Positions 9,601-19,400 of a stretch of DNA of 54,249 nt are shown piece after piece. The stretch lies in assembly GCA_002372815.1 (NCBI GenBank), contig DFIR01000093.1, positions 1 to 54,249 on the forward strand, written 5' to 3'. A program made the position numbers and the translations under genes. Under the pieces are notes generated by a model. It searched no databases, was not told where the DNA came from, and worked only from the letters and a program-made list of their open reading frames with translations. This DNA is from Lachnospiraceae bacterium UBA3692. Lineage in GTDB: Bacteria > Bacillota > Clostridia > Lachnospirales > Lachnospiraceae. Positions within the stretch are counted from its first letter, which is position 1. Each line of letters opens with the position of its first letter.

Positions 9601-12600
9601 TTCTCTCCGGAAACAGACGGAGTTACTTCTTCCCACCCGGGGTTGTACTGTTTCTCATGCCAATAATAAACTTTGTATTTAGGGTCTACATTCTGGTTCC
9701 ATGGCTGATAATAAAACGCATCATAGTCAAATGCCACATCAGTATTAACAGGAACAGTAATACTCCTGACAGCATTTGTCGGATCCTTCGAAAATGCAGT
9801 AGGCCCGCTGTTTGAAACTCCCATGTACACCGTAGATTCTTCCGGCAGTTTGACTTCCTCACCTTTCAACACAACATAGACATCTACGTCATCCGTTCCA
9901 CAGGTGAAACTCGCATCACCCGAAGTCGCAGAGCCGGTTCTGTTGATGGTACTTCCATTGGCACCAATGTCCACCAGTTCAACACTTGTTCCGCCGACTT
10001 CATAATGGAAAGATACATTTGTATTCTTATCTACATTGAAAGAGAGCGGCCCACTGGTCTCGAGCGTCTGCTGATTCGTGTATTTGTTCTTATTGAACGG
10101 CTGTCCTTCAAAAGTGCCGGTCACGTTGTAAAGGTTCGTATTCCACCCATTGGTCTCCCAATTTGTGTAATATCCCGTCCTTGCATCACGCAGCACCGTA
10201 TGGACTGTGACAGTGACATAATCCTTCGGCGGTTTCGGCTCATGATGATAGGTCAGTACAAGTGTCCCGTCCGCGTCCGTTTCTTCACTCGTCAAGGTAT
10301 ATCCCGCGATTGCAGGGGCTCTCCAGGAGTAGATGATCGGCTGGCCGTTTTCATTCTTCCAGAGGTTGCTGATCGTGCCTTCCCAGTCAGAAGGTGTCAG
10401 ATTCACGGAAGCGACTTCCTGATTCTTCGAGAAGAGGTGTACATCCTCGCTCTCCGGGCGCAGGTTGTCCTGATTGTCTGCATCGTCCCAGACGATCCGG
10501 ACCTTTTTCTCGATCTTCTCCGGTTCGTGTGTGTAGGTCAGTTCTGTCTGCTGGCTTCCCTCCTCATGCTGGTTAGACAGTGTATAGTCTCCGAGAGCAG
10601 GAGCATACCAGGTGTAATCGACCTTCTGTCCGTTCTGATACTCCGGCAGGCCGTCAAGTGTCGCTGTCCAATTGTTTTCCGCATTCAAGACAACGTTCTG
10701 GCCGTTATTGATAAGCTTCACTGTGACCTGCTCCGGACGCAGCGCATCACGGTTATCGCCATCCGTCCATGTCAGATGGACGGTAGCTGCTGTCTTGCCC
10801 GGTGTGTAGCTGTTGGTCATGGTAGTGACAGTGCCGCGCGTCACACTGCTGGTCAGTGCATAGCCGTCTGGCATATCGCCTTCTGTCCAGGTGTAGGTGA
10901 TCGGATCACCGTTGTCGTCATATTCCTGCAGATCGGTGACAGTGGCTTTCCAGCTGTTCTCTGCGTTCAGTGTCACCTTTTCATTTGCTGTTCCGCCGCG
11001 GAGCGTCACTTCCAGACTTGCCGGTCTCTTGCCATCCTGATTATTCTCATCGTCCCAGATCTTGACGATCGTTGCCTCGGTCTTGATCTCCTCCGGCTGC
11101 TGTTCTACTTTGTACCGCTTCAGCTGAACGACTGCTTCTGCTCCGGTCGGCTTCTCAGGCTTCCACTTCTTCTCGACGTGGACGACCACATCCTCTTTAT
11201 TGGTGATCTTTACACTGCCGTCACTGGTCTCCGCATCGGATCCAGAGGGCTCAGTCTTCTCTTCTGTATGGATGTAGTCGCCGATTTTGTTCTGTTTGCC
11301 TTCCCCTTCCGCGGCGGGAACGTTTACGGCAATTTCAACTGCATGATAATCAAGCTCCCAGACATTCCCTTCTGCGTCGCGAAGGTATTTCGGAAGGTTT
11401 TCAAAAGAAGCATTCCAGTTGTTTTCAGGATGTTCCGTATCTGCCTTCAAAGTCACACTGGTAGTGATCTTCGAGGTGATCGTTTCATCCTGCGCGGCAA
11501 ACAGCTCAGCAAAGGTTTCGCCGGATCTGACAGGCTGATATTCCTCCTTATCAGGCCATGCAGCCGGTTCCTCTGCGGTGCCGTCGGCTTTTCTTATCTT
11601 GCGCGCAGCATAGCGAAGCTCCGCTGCAACCTCTGCACCGTCGGGAATGACGGTACCTTTCTCCCACTTCTTCTCGACATCGAGCCGGGTTACGTTCTTC
11701 TTGTTTGTGATCGTGATGGTTCCGAATGTACCCTCTGAACCGGTCTGTTGCTCTGTCGTGTCGAAGTATTCGCCGGTCACGTCGACTGCGTCCCCGTCCA
11801 CTTCCGTTCTGCCGGCGGCGGGGATCTTTACAGCTGTCTCGACTGCATAATAGTCAGCCTCATAGAGTTTTCCGTCTGTTCCCAGCAGGTACTTCGGAAG
11901 GTTCCTGAATACACCTTTCCAGACGCCGTCCTCCGCATCCTGTTTACTGAGCTGCATCTTTGTGATGATCTTGTTCTCATCGAATCTGGGGTCACCACGG
12001 AATATCTCCGCATATCCGCTCTCCGGTTTCACCCGAGCGTAGGTGTTCTTGTTCGCCGGCCAGGCTTCCCTGTCGCTCTCAGGAATCAAAGCGCCTTCCG
12101 CATCCGCCGCGGGTCTCACGGCATAGCAAAGATCGAACGTCACTTCTGCTCCGTCCGGAATCTCTGTGCCTTCCGCCCACGCCTTCTCCGCGTCGAGGTC
12201 CGCTGTCTCCAGTTTGTTCGTAATGACCTCTACGCCATTTGTAAATTCCGATGTGGAGGTATAGCCGGCAGTGATGTCGACTCTTTCTTCTCCGGATCCG
12301 GGAATCGTGACAGATACTTCCTTGGCGTAATAGTCAAGGTTATAAGTCTTGCCGCCTTCCGTCATGGTCTCCGGAAGGTCTGCGAAGGAATCTTTCCACT
12401 GATTATCAGCGGAAAGCACCACTGTCGTCGTAAGATCCTGGGCGAAGGGGCCTGTACCGGGGATAACCTTCTCATAGTCATCCTTGGATGCCGGGAACTC
12501 ATTGGTCTCACTCTTCGCGTAGTACAGTTCTACTGTAACTTCCGCACCTGCAGGAACTGTCTCTCCCTGCGGGAGTTCCCACTTCTTGTCCACTTCGAGG

Positions 12601-15600
12601 AGTTTGCCTCTGGTGTAGATGTTGTAGACATAGAATTCAAGGAATGCGCTCTTCTTGACCTGATTGTCGACGGTTTCAAACCATCCGAGGACTTCCGGGG
12701 AGCTCTTGTAATGTTCGTCTGCGCGCGTATAGAAATCACTGACATGCATCGGGTCGTGAGATGCGTCATCAAAGATATACCCGCGGCGTACATACTCTGT
12801 TTCGATGTATGTCTTTACATACCTCCATTCGTTATTTTCAGTATCCGTGATCGTCTCAGGAAGATCTTCCTCACTGTGGCGCTCTTCGATGTAGTACATA
12901 CCATCTGTGACACCATAGTCATAGATCATCTCCATGCCGTCCGAGTCGACCGTGATATTCCTGCTGTGCAGCGGCTCATACCCGTCATAAATGCCTGTGT
13001 CGTCATCGCGTTTAGGATTGTCGACCCCTTCCTTGTCGATCTTATAATCCTTGACGCCGTTCGGATCCGCATCCTTATTCTTGTAGATATCGATCGTGTT
13101 CGTGACCGGCATGCTTGGATGAATGATATTCCCTTTTTCATCCATGATGATCTTCGTGACTTCCAGCGCTGTCAGCGGAGAATCAGCATCGTCCAGATTT
13201 CCGTAAAGGACGAAGTCCATACCGCTCAGATCATGGTTGGGAATGTCACCCTGCTGCCACGCATAGTTATTCTCAAGCGGCGGGCACTCGTTGCCGCTGT
13301 TCTTGCTGGTCTTCCCGTGATCCCAGTAATTGAAAGATCCGGAGAAAGCGATGTCTACCGTGACTTCGATCGGCTCCCCTTCGCTGTCGAACAGCTGTTT
13401 TCCTTCTTCATCCACCAGGTAATAGGTCACCGGTTTGACGATCGTCAGTTTATATTCGATGATGTTGTTCAATCTGGCCCGGCGGACAGCATTGACATAG
13501 TTGTTGTCCGGCATCTGCCAGTTCCACCAGTTGCCGTCATAGCGGTTTCCGTCGATCGTCTCATAAGCCGGATTGTCCTTCTCCGGCTGAGCGACCTTGA
13601 AAGAGCCTTCGATTCGGACCTGCGCCGTACTCAGGTTCGTGGAAGCATTCTGAGAGAAGCCGGTGATATAGAAAGCGTCATCCAGTTCGTCACCGTTCTT
13701 GTCAAAGGCAGCGATCGTCGCGCGCTTCATATCTTCGGCTGTGATCTTCAGATCATCCTGGTTTACGGCGTTCTGTTTCTTCAGAGTGACCTTCGTATTG
13801 GTCGTAATAACGCGTTTCGTACCATCCGCATAGTAATACGTACCGTATGCAAGAGGGATTTTGGCCTCCGCATCGCCTTCGATCGAAATATCGATATGGT
13901 TGACGGCGTTCTGCAGATGCACACCGTCAGGCACCTTGGAGGCAGTGGCGAATTCAAACTGCGCCGCATTGGCAGCGCTGCTCTGTCCAACAAGGCGGAC
14001 CGGGGTTCCTGCAGCGTCTCTCTCGATAGCGAGATATTGGTTCCCATGAGAGATCTGTCCGTTGTTGACACCCACCGAGGTCTGGTTCAGGACTGTGTTG
14101 CGGTTGCTGACGTAATTGTTATGAATCGTGTTGCCTTGTGTGTCAGTCCATGTAGGCGGCGTGCCGTCTGTAACAGTAACTGTGGATGCATTCTCTTCTG
14201 TTGTTGCCTGCGCGGCAGAAGGATCCAGATACCGTCTGTAGAAGTCAGATGCGAGCTGATTCGTCCCGAATCCCGTTGCCTCGGAATGGAAGTAGATGTG
14301 GCGGTTATTGCCCGTTCCGTCAACAGTCCAGAGCATAGGGTCCGCCACACTGACGGTTCCATTCTCATAGCCGACTTCTGTCAGGGTGCCATCGTTGTTG
14401 ACGATGAAATATCTGGAGCCATCCTTTACGAGGATCATGTACTGGTTTTCGCCGTTTGCAGGTGTGCTGCCAATGACCGTACCTGTTACGGAGAAGCTGT
14501 CCTGTGTGTAAGAGATCTCCTTCTGATCATCCGAAAGCAATACATCTGTTATGACTTCCGTTCCGTGCTCCAGGAAATGCACGACATGAAGGGTCTCTTC
14601 CTCGCGGACACTTACACTGTCCTTGTACGCAATTTCGACCTGAACGGGTGTCTTGGGTTCGATCTTCTCCCCGTTTCCGTCAAGGATCTCAATATCAAAG
14701 AATCGTGCGAAGGATACGTCTTTGCTGACAAGATTCAGTCTCTGCGCCGACTGCTGCAGGTACTTTACATACTCTTCTGTTCCTGCCTCGATCTCCCGCA
14801 CCTGCAGATCCGCATCGTCCGGGATGCCTGCTGTGCCGTCGTAGGTAAGCGTGATGGTGTAAGTCTCACCGGAGGCAGTGATGAAATCTTTCTGAATCTG
14901 CGCGTCCGTCACGGCGATCCGGAACGTCTCTCCGGTCTTTGTGGAGATCGTAAGGGACTCCTCTGTCTCGAAAGGCTGCAGACTGGTCAGTGTCCAGTCG
15001 GGTGTCTCGCTGCTTCCTTCGCCGGAGACACGGTCGACACGCACGAGCGTATCATCAGAGAACGTGACATCTGTGATGTCACAAAGGAAAGCCTTCAGAA
15101 TGTCCTCGTCGTCAAAAGTATCTGTGAGAGCGGCACCGTTAGCCACGGCGTATGCGGCGTAATTGCTACTGACCTTATCGGTATCCAGAATATGCAGGAC
15201 ACGGATCAGATCGCTGAGCGCGATCGCGTCACCGCCGTCGATGCTGTAGTCAAAAGTCTGTCCATCCACTTCCCAGTGGAAGTCGACTGTGTAGACGATG
15301 CCGTAGACCGAGAAGCTGTCCGACGCAAAGTTGATGTCCACCGCATCCTTCCTGCGGCTGACTTCGGAGTCGGAATCTACCTCTGCAAACGACGCTTCCT
15401 TTTCATCAAAATGGAGAACGGTGACGGTCTCTTCCTTGGAGGGAAGCTTCTCATCGTTCTTCTTCAGATTTCCATATGTGAATTTGACATCAATGGGTGC
15501 CTGCGGCTCATAGGGAACGCCGTCCTTGACGAAGGTGATATCAAAGAAGCGCGCCTGACTCAGGACCTTCTGTTCGCTCTGGGTCTCGCGGACAGTGGTG

Positions 15601-16289
15601 AGGGCCTGATCATAGTAAGCCTGGTAAGCTTCCTCCTCTTCGCGGGCAGCCTTCTGATCCTTGCGATGTTCTGCCTTGGGCACTTCGCTGCGGATCTCTG
15701 TGACCAGCATTTCGACACCCTGCGGGAACTTTGCGGAGGCGTCAAAAGATGCCGTCACCAAATAGTCCCCGCCGTCGTAGGTGAGAGTAGTCGGGCCCGT
15801 GATCAGGTCAGCCTCTTCCGTCTCAGCAGTTTCCTGTGCGTCCAGATCGTCCTGCATATCCTGCAGTGCCTCTTCCTGCACTTCCTCTGCGGGAAGATCA
15901 TCTGTCTGTTTCGGATCTGTCTGCGCCTGCTCGGGTTGTGACAGTTCGCTCTCCTGCGCAGTCTCCTCCGGTTGGGATGATTCCTCCGGAGTGGGATCAA
16001 CAGCAGGTTCCGGCTCTTCTTCAGCATCTTCTGCTATCGCCTCGCTTTGTGCGGGTTCAGAAGGGGCCGGTTCCTCGGCCGCCGGTTCTTCTGCAGCAGG
16101 TGCTGCCTCTGCTTCGATTCCCGGCTGGGCGGCAGCTTCCTGCGCGTCCAGCGTGATCGCCGGCAAGATCAGCGCATAGGTCGTCGTAAAGACGACGACC
16201 GCCATCATCGCCGAAAGGATCTTGCGGTAGGTCTTCATCCGGCCATGTTCTGTGAGAAACATTTTGATCAGTTCCAGAAGTCGTTCCAT
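6624..16289 (-). CDS. Giant multi-Cna_B wall-anchored surface protein (3221 aa)
   Basis: Same export sequence as its neighbours (ERLLELIKMFLTEHGR, then a membrane segment ending TTYALILPAITLD). An acidic, Pro/Glu-rich linker (50–160) leads to the ARFFDI/DSFSVYG head module (162–336) and a second, more divergent copy (about 465–603). Residues about 610–1220 resemble no family I recognise. Then come roughly twelve Cna_B-like units whose starts are visible as V-x-K-x-W motifs near residues 1230, 1365, 1535, 1700, 1743, 1836, 1930, 2506, 2633 and 2916, plus ITKA near 2400 and a SpaA-type unit near 3046 (Glu in YEIEETKVPEGY). Around 2030–2390 is a further unrecognised domain. Sorting signal LPSTG at 3184, hydrophobic stretch and short tail. 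Cna_B stacks normally form a rigid stalk with Lys-Asn isopeptide bonds. One uninterrupted frame of 9.7 kb. Likely a long adhesin; ligand unknown. Confidence 0.85.
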   Translation of the reverse strand: MERLLELIKMFLTEHGRMKTYRKILSAMMAVVVFTTTYALILPAITLDAQEAAAQPGIEAEAAPAAEEPAAEEPAPSEPAQSEAIAEDAEEEPEPAVDPTPEESSQPEETAQESELSQPEQAQTDPKQTDDLPAEEVQEEALQDMQDDLDAQETAETEEADLITGPTTLTYDGGDYLVTASFDASAKFPQGVEMLVTEIRSEVPKAEHRKDQKAAREEEEAYQAYYDQALTTVRETQSEQKVLSQARFFDITFVKDGVPYEPQAPIDVKFTYGNLKKNDEKLPSKEETVTVLHFDEKEASFAEVDSDSEVSRRKDAVDINFASDSFSVYGIVYTVDFHWEVDGQTFDYSIDGGDAIALSDLIRVLHILDTDKVSSNYAAYAVANGAALTDTFDDEDILKAFLCDITDVTFSDDTLVRVDRVSGEGSSETPDWTLTSLQPFETEESLTISTKTGETFRIAVTDAQIQKDFITASGETYTITLTYDGTAGIPDDADLQVREIEAGTEEYVKYLQQSAQRLNLVSKDVSFARFFDIEILDGNGEKIEPKTPVQVEIAYKDSVSVREEETLHVVHFLEHGTEVITDVLLSDDQKEISYTQDSFSVTGTVIGSTPANGENQYMILVKDGSRYFIVNNDGTLTEVGYENGTVSVADPMLWTVDGTGNNRHIYFHSEATGFGTNQLASDFYRRYLDPSAAQATTEENASTVTVTDGTPPTWTDTQGNTIHNNYVSNRNTVLNQTSVGVNNGQISHGNQYLAIERDAAGTPVRLVGQSSAANAAQFEFATASKVPDGVHLQNAVNHIDISIEGDAEAKIPLAYGTYYYADGTKRVITTNTKVTLKKQNAVNQDDLKITAEDMKRATIAAFDKNGDELDDAFYITGFSQNASTNLSTAQVRIEGSFKVAQPEKDNPAYETIDGNRYDGNWWNWQMPDNNYVNAVRRARLNNIIEYKLTIVKPVTYYLVDEEGKQLFDSEGEPIEVTVDIAFSGSFNYWDHGKTSKNSGNECPPLENNYAWQQGDIPNHDLSGMDFVLYGNLDDADSPLTALEVTKIIMDEKGNIIHPSMPVTNTIDIYKNKDADPNGVKDYKIDKEGVDNPKRDDDTGIYDGYEPLHSRNITVDSDGMEMIYDYGVTDGMYYIEERHSEEDLPETITDTENNEWRYVKTYIETEYVRRGYIFDDASHDPMHVSDFYTRADEHYKSSPEVLGWFETVDNQVKKSAFLEFYVYNIYTRGKLLEVDKKWELPQGETVPAGAEVTVELYYAKSETNEFPASKDDYEKVIPGTGPFAQDLTTTVVLSADNQWKDSFADLPETMTEGGKTYNLDYYAKEVSVTIPGSGEERVDITAGYTSTSEFTNGVEVITNKLETADLDAEKAWAEGTEIPDGAEVTFDLCYAVRPAADAEGALIPESDREAWPANKNTYARVKPESGYAEIFRGDPRFDENKIITKMQLSKQDAEDGVWKGVFRNLPKYLLGTDGKLYEADYYAVETAVKIPAAGRTEVDGDAVDVTGEYFDTTEQQTGSEGTFGTITITNKKNVTRLDVEKKWEKGTVIPDGAEVAAELRYAARKIRKADGTAEEPAAWPDKEEYQPVRSGETFAELFAAQDETITSKITTSVTLKADTEHPENNWNASFENLPKYLRDAEGNVWELDYHAVEIAVNVPAAEGEGKQNKIGDYIHTEEKTEPSGSDAETSDGSVKITNKEDVVVHVEKKWKPEKPTGAEAVVQLKRYKVEQQPEEIKTEATIVKIWDDENNQDGKRPASLEVTLRGGTANEKVTLNAENSWKATVTDLQEYDDNGDPITYTWTEGDMPDGYALTSSVTRGTVTTMTNSYTPGKTAATVHLTWTDGDNRDALRPEQVTVKLINNGQNVVLNAENNWTATLDGLPEYQNGQKVDYTWYAPALGDYTLSNQHEEGSQQTELTYTHEPEKIEKKVRIVWDDADNQDNLRPESEDVHLFSKNQEVASVNLTPSDWEGTISNLWKNENGQPIIYSWRAPAIAGYTLTSEETDADGTLVLTYHHEPKPPKDYVTVTVHTVLRDARTGYYTNWETNGWNTNLYNVTGTFEGQPFNKNKYTNQQTLETSGPLSFNVDKNTNVSFHYEVGGTSVELVDIGANGSTINRTGSATSGDASFTCGTDDVDVYVVLKGEEVKLPEESTVYMGVSNSGPTAFSKDPTNAVRSITVPVNTDVAFDYDAFYYQPWNQNVDPKYKVYYWHEKQYNPGWEEVTPSVSGENAPDDYVSFNVGMNERYLILIDAGSQFADQLNCRLISQNNNTNSVNAIRPKMVMTARKSASDTNVSNDDSFNKGITIKEMQEKLRAATASAIPSGYIEDTEFNSPAVTLTLNDEDGWSRDFDPQDKYDKWGREYIYYVEEVSHTPADFETESITGNQTEGFVITNAKEQKGGLTITKAVTVNGDAVPDNAKTVADGTYTFTITGPNGYSAEESIKVTNGAVESSIVLTDLSAGEYTIKETGSTNPYITLAQDQTLTVEAGEEASANVAAFTNNLETTQLEVEKKWSDQDEKDHSGDSVTYTLYRYPAAGETRYDPEEVTSATGYTGQLNAGNHWKETITNLPKNGKYTPNGGTKIDVRYTYYVSEGTFDGYKSSTSTVVEDDGSYSVLIINEPVGSVDKPTEVNVEKEWLDEEGEDSKNRHADDTITFRVTQKKYRATTDKAKTGQDASYYIRPVIISLIDGDMSRSTQSRVIYVPSGAVVTIKTAGSGKVRAHGFNKDDNKEKDISGATFKTGNVSGIKEVTLTLSDRDAKWGTSNRISGITATHGGKSCAVYSDDTILNYVDLSPNKQVASETKVYDYSMRINAETGKTVVTPLENAIGTCSGADIWKGTVGNLPFIEGSGVSDPSLYIYTYEISEIRIGSETVQTTDPAEGYNGQTSLFKVKWEQDTQTGTWTITNTEKPRTTADVTKAWKNAKDLDMDAPADATVEVELYADGTATGKKVILNGKPDVEALSDDETVAATQELLSESGNNPKAYESEAWKAVWTDLPKYKEDGTTEIVYTIKENNGPEGFIVSYGDDQQEMAANHGTITNKQKAYELNLVKVEKGKATKKLKDAEFTIRKLVADNAEKIEADTSFEEVTVKTLADGTAKFDTLTVGIYEIEETKVPEGYVLSNFSGKAYILVETSGIKLLKSEAGKAPKDWAELPNTDPSKEYLELEAVTLTVSNTPGAALPSTGGPGTTLYTILGTLLAGFAGVILLLRKHGQIWEI
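15282..15806 (-). repeat. Head-module repeat, copy in the 3221-residue protein
   Basis: DNA coding residues 162–336, a direct repeat of 5379–5903 and 21282–21809. Long stretches around the ARFFDI and DSFSVYG codons are nearly identical to the copy about 10 kb away. Confidence 0.8.
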
Positions 16290-16315
16290 GATCGTGCCTT
16301 CCTGTCAACTGAAAT

Positions 16316-16370
16316 ACGCGGGCATACCAAGGTGTCATCCTTACGGACAACCCCTACGGAATGCCCGCGT
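16316..16370 (-). promoter_or_regulatory. Long stem-loop between two giant genes
   Basis: Perfect 10-bp outer stem (ACGCGGGCAT with ATGCCCGCGT) and an inner, mostly paired stem closed by GTAA; on the minus-strand RNA the inner stem gains two G·U pairs. It ends about 27 bases before the start codon of the 3221-residue protein. There is no U-tract, so transcription probably continues; it may slow ribosomes or exonucleases. Confidence 0.5.
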
Positions 16371-16406
16371 GTTGTTTTGCCGTCTATGAAATGCTGCTAT
16401 TGTCTG

Positions 16407-19400
16407 TTACTGTCTGAATCGTCTCATTGTCAGGATCACTCCTGCAAACAAGGCGAGTATGGTTCCGGCCACATAAGTGGCAGTGGTGCCGGGGCCGCCG
16501 GCGTTCGGGAGGGCGGCGCCGGGGGTGTTGACAATAGTGAACGTCATTGTTGTCGGATCATATGTTACGCCTTCTGCGGTCGTAAACTGTATTTGCAGCG
16601 CACCATCTTCCCCCGCGAGCACTTCAAACTGAGGATCGTCAGCTTCTTTGACATATCCTTCCGGAGTTTCGGTTTCCACAAGTGTATACTTACCGATACC
16701 GAGTCCTTCAAACGTCAGCGTTCCTTCCTTTCCCGATTCCGTGCTGACATATTCAGGGCCCCAGGTTTTAACCACATCCTTCCTTGTAACATCGTACTGG
16801 TCGAGTCTGAATGCGGCGCCAGTCAGTGGTTGATCATTCTCTCCCACCTTCAGAATATGGATATCGACAACGATCTGCTTGTTTGTAATCGTGAGACCGG
16901 AAGCCACACCATCCGGATTCAGATTCTCATAACCGGGAACATCCGTTTCTTTGACCGTATATGTAATCTTCTCACCAGCAGCATTATGTGTAGGTAGATT
17001 GCCCCAATAGGCTTTCCATGCTTCCTTCTCATATGCGTTTGCCGTGACAGCTTCTGCATTCAGTTCCTGTGTCTTTGCAACTTCAGGATCGTCGCTCAGT
17101 TCAGGCACATCCACTTTCCCATTTAGGATCACAGATTTATCCTGCCGCTCCCCGTTCGCATATAGATCAAAGGTAACCGTTGTTCCTTCCGGTGGTGTCA
17201 TTGGCTGCCCGTCAGCATCCTGCCAGGCTTTTGTCGCTTCTGCATCCGTTGTTACCAGTGAGTTGATGAAATCGGTTCTTCCGGGATCATAAGTATATCT
17301 GTAGCTGCCATAGCAGAGCTGCGCCCAAGTCTCATGGTTCGCAAACTCAACATGCATGACTTTGTCAGATTTTTTCGATGCCGTTACAGTACCTTTAAAG
17401 AACTCCGTTTCCACAGGCAAGCCGCTTATAAAATCTACTGTACTGTCGTTCAGTTCTCCGATAAATCCGGAAACCTGATTAATGTCCTCATAGATCTTAT
17501 TCTTTTCCGCCTGTGAAATTGCTCTCTGCGTCCAGACAAGATGCTTTTTAGCACTCTTCTTTATAACGACATATGCAAGATCTGTCTCCTCAGCAAGTGT
17601 AATATCCAAATTGCTGCAGGTAGTCACACGTTCAATATTGCCATCTACCGTCCCGCTGATCACCTGATAGGTAGTATCCTCCTGGGTAGTCGGTCCCTGA
17701 TTATATCCCGGAACAGGTGTCTCCACAGCGTAATACTGGATATAAACACCGTTGCTGTCGAACACCGGTAAGTCACTGAACGTATATGTCCAGATATTGG
17801 CTGCATCACCTGTACCCTTGGACCACTGTGCTATACGGTCTTCCTGCTTCACACCATTTGCATATAGGTCCACATGGATGGAATCCGGTCTTGTGGCGCC
17901 GTTATTCGCTGTATCCTCCCAGGTTTTGGTCCCCACATAAGTGGTTTTTGGATTATACCCTTCAGATTTGGTGTTATTGACGGTCAATCCGTTCTCGCTC
18001 TTTACATATCCATCCGGAGCTGCAGCGATATATTCGCCGTCTTTCCTGATGTACTCCTTCACGATATAGGTGTACTCATCGCCGTTCACATCATATTTGG
18101 GAAGATCACTCCATGTCACGGAAGTTGTTCCGTTACTAAGGTCCTTGATTTCTGCACTGTCCACTGCCACAAATTCAATAACGGGCCCCTGCTCCGCATC
18201 GACTCCGCGGCTCACATAGAAAAGCTTGAAGTATATGGTAGGATGGTCGGTGTTGTCAGACCAGGATTTTGTGGCGGTCTTTTCAACAGTTTCATAGTTG
18301 TTGGTAAAGGCAGCAGATCCATCCGTCACACCAACTACCGTACTCGTTCCGGACCCGGTAACCTGATAAGTCCTCTCTCCGATCCTCTGGCGTGAAGGCT
18401 CAACAATAGGTGTTCCTCCTTCCCCGGTCAGTTCATACACATAATATGTGCCAAGCGGAACCTGAATCGTTTCAGAATGTGTACCGTTGTCGTCTGCATC
18501 TACTGTTATGCTTCCTGTCCTGACTGGCTGTGCGCCTTCCTTAGGGGCACCGTTTTCCACATCCACTTCTGCGTATACTGCATAATAGAATGTTCCGGTC
18601 AGAGAACTTGCCGTACCGTTCTTCTGAAGGTTCTTTGTGATCTCAATTGAGCCGTTCTCAACCTTGTTTATGATGGTCTGGGTGGAATCCTCATCTGTCG
18701 CTAATGTGGAAGGATCGCTGATCACCTGCCCGTTTCCATCCACATAGACAGGCGCTGTTCCCTCTGAGTTGGAAGTTTCAACGAAATAGTACGTATACTT
18801 CTTTCCGTGTTCATCGTATAACGGCTTTGTGAATGACTTCGACCACGAGTTGGCATCGGGAAGATCAAATGTTTCTACAGCCTCTGTGACCGTTGTTTCT
18901 GTGGTAACAGTGACCGGGTCAGGTTCGGGGCCTTCGGCTTCCAAACTCATTTTAGGTTTTGTCGAGAAGTCGTTCGCAGTCTTCTCTTTTGTTTTTAGAA
19001 TTACTACTCCATTTACTACATCTGAATCCTGCACAGTATAGTAGATGGGGCCTTCACTTTGCTTGTTCCCGTAGTAATTCCATGAATGAAGATTCCCTAT
19101 CTCTACGCCTGATGCCGTCACGATCGAATCTGTAGCATTCCATGGATCATAATCCACATTAAGCAAATAATCAGAGATTTTTATTTTGTCCCCAACATGG
19201 ATGCTCAGATCCGAGCACAGCGATGTCCCATTCTTATCCTGCAGTTTCACAACCGCCGGAGTTTTTGTGCCAGGTTCTGTGTGTGTTTCTTCAACGATCT
19301 TCACTCGCATAAGTTGGAAAGAAGCGGTTGCTGAGGAAGGTGTAACTTCCGTATCCCCAATCTTCCATTTCTTATCCAGTGTGAGCGTGACCTCTCCCTG

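Noticed and set aside
11748..15941. A 1397-codon open frame on the plus strand opposite the 3221-residue gene
   Set aside because: It mirrors the codon bias of the real minus-strand gene, has no ribosome binding site or domain, and its translation is low-quality Cys/Arg/Ile-rich sequence.
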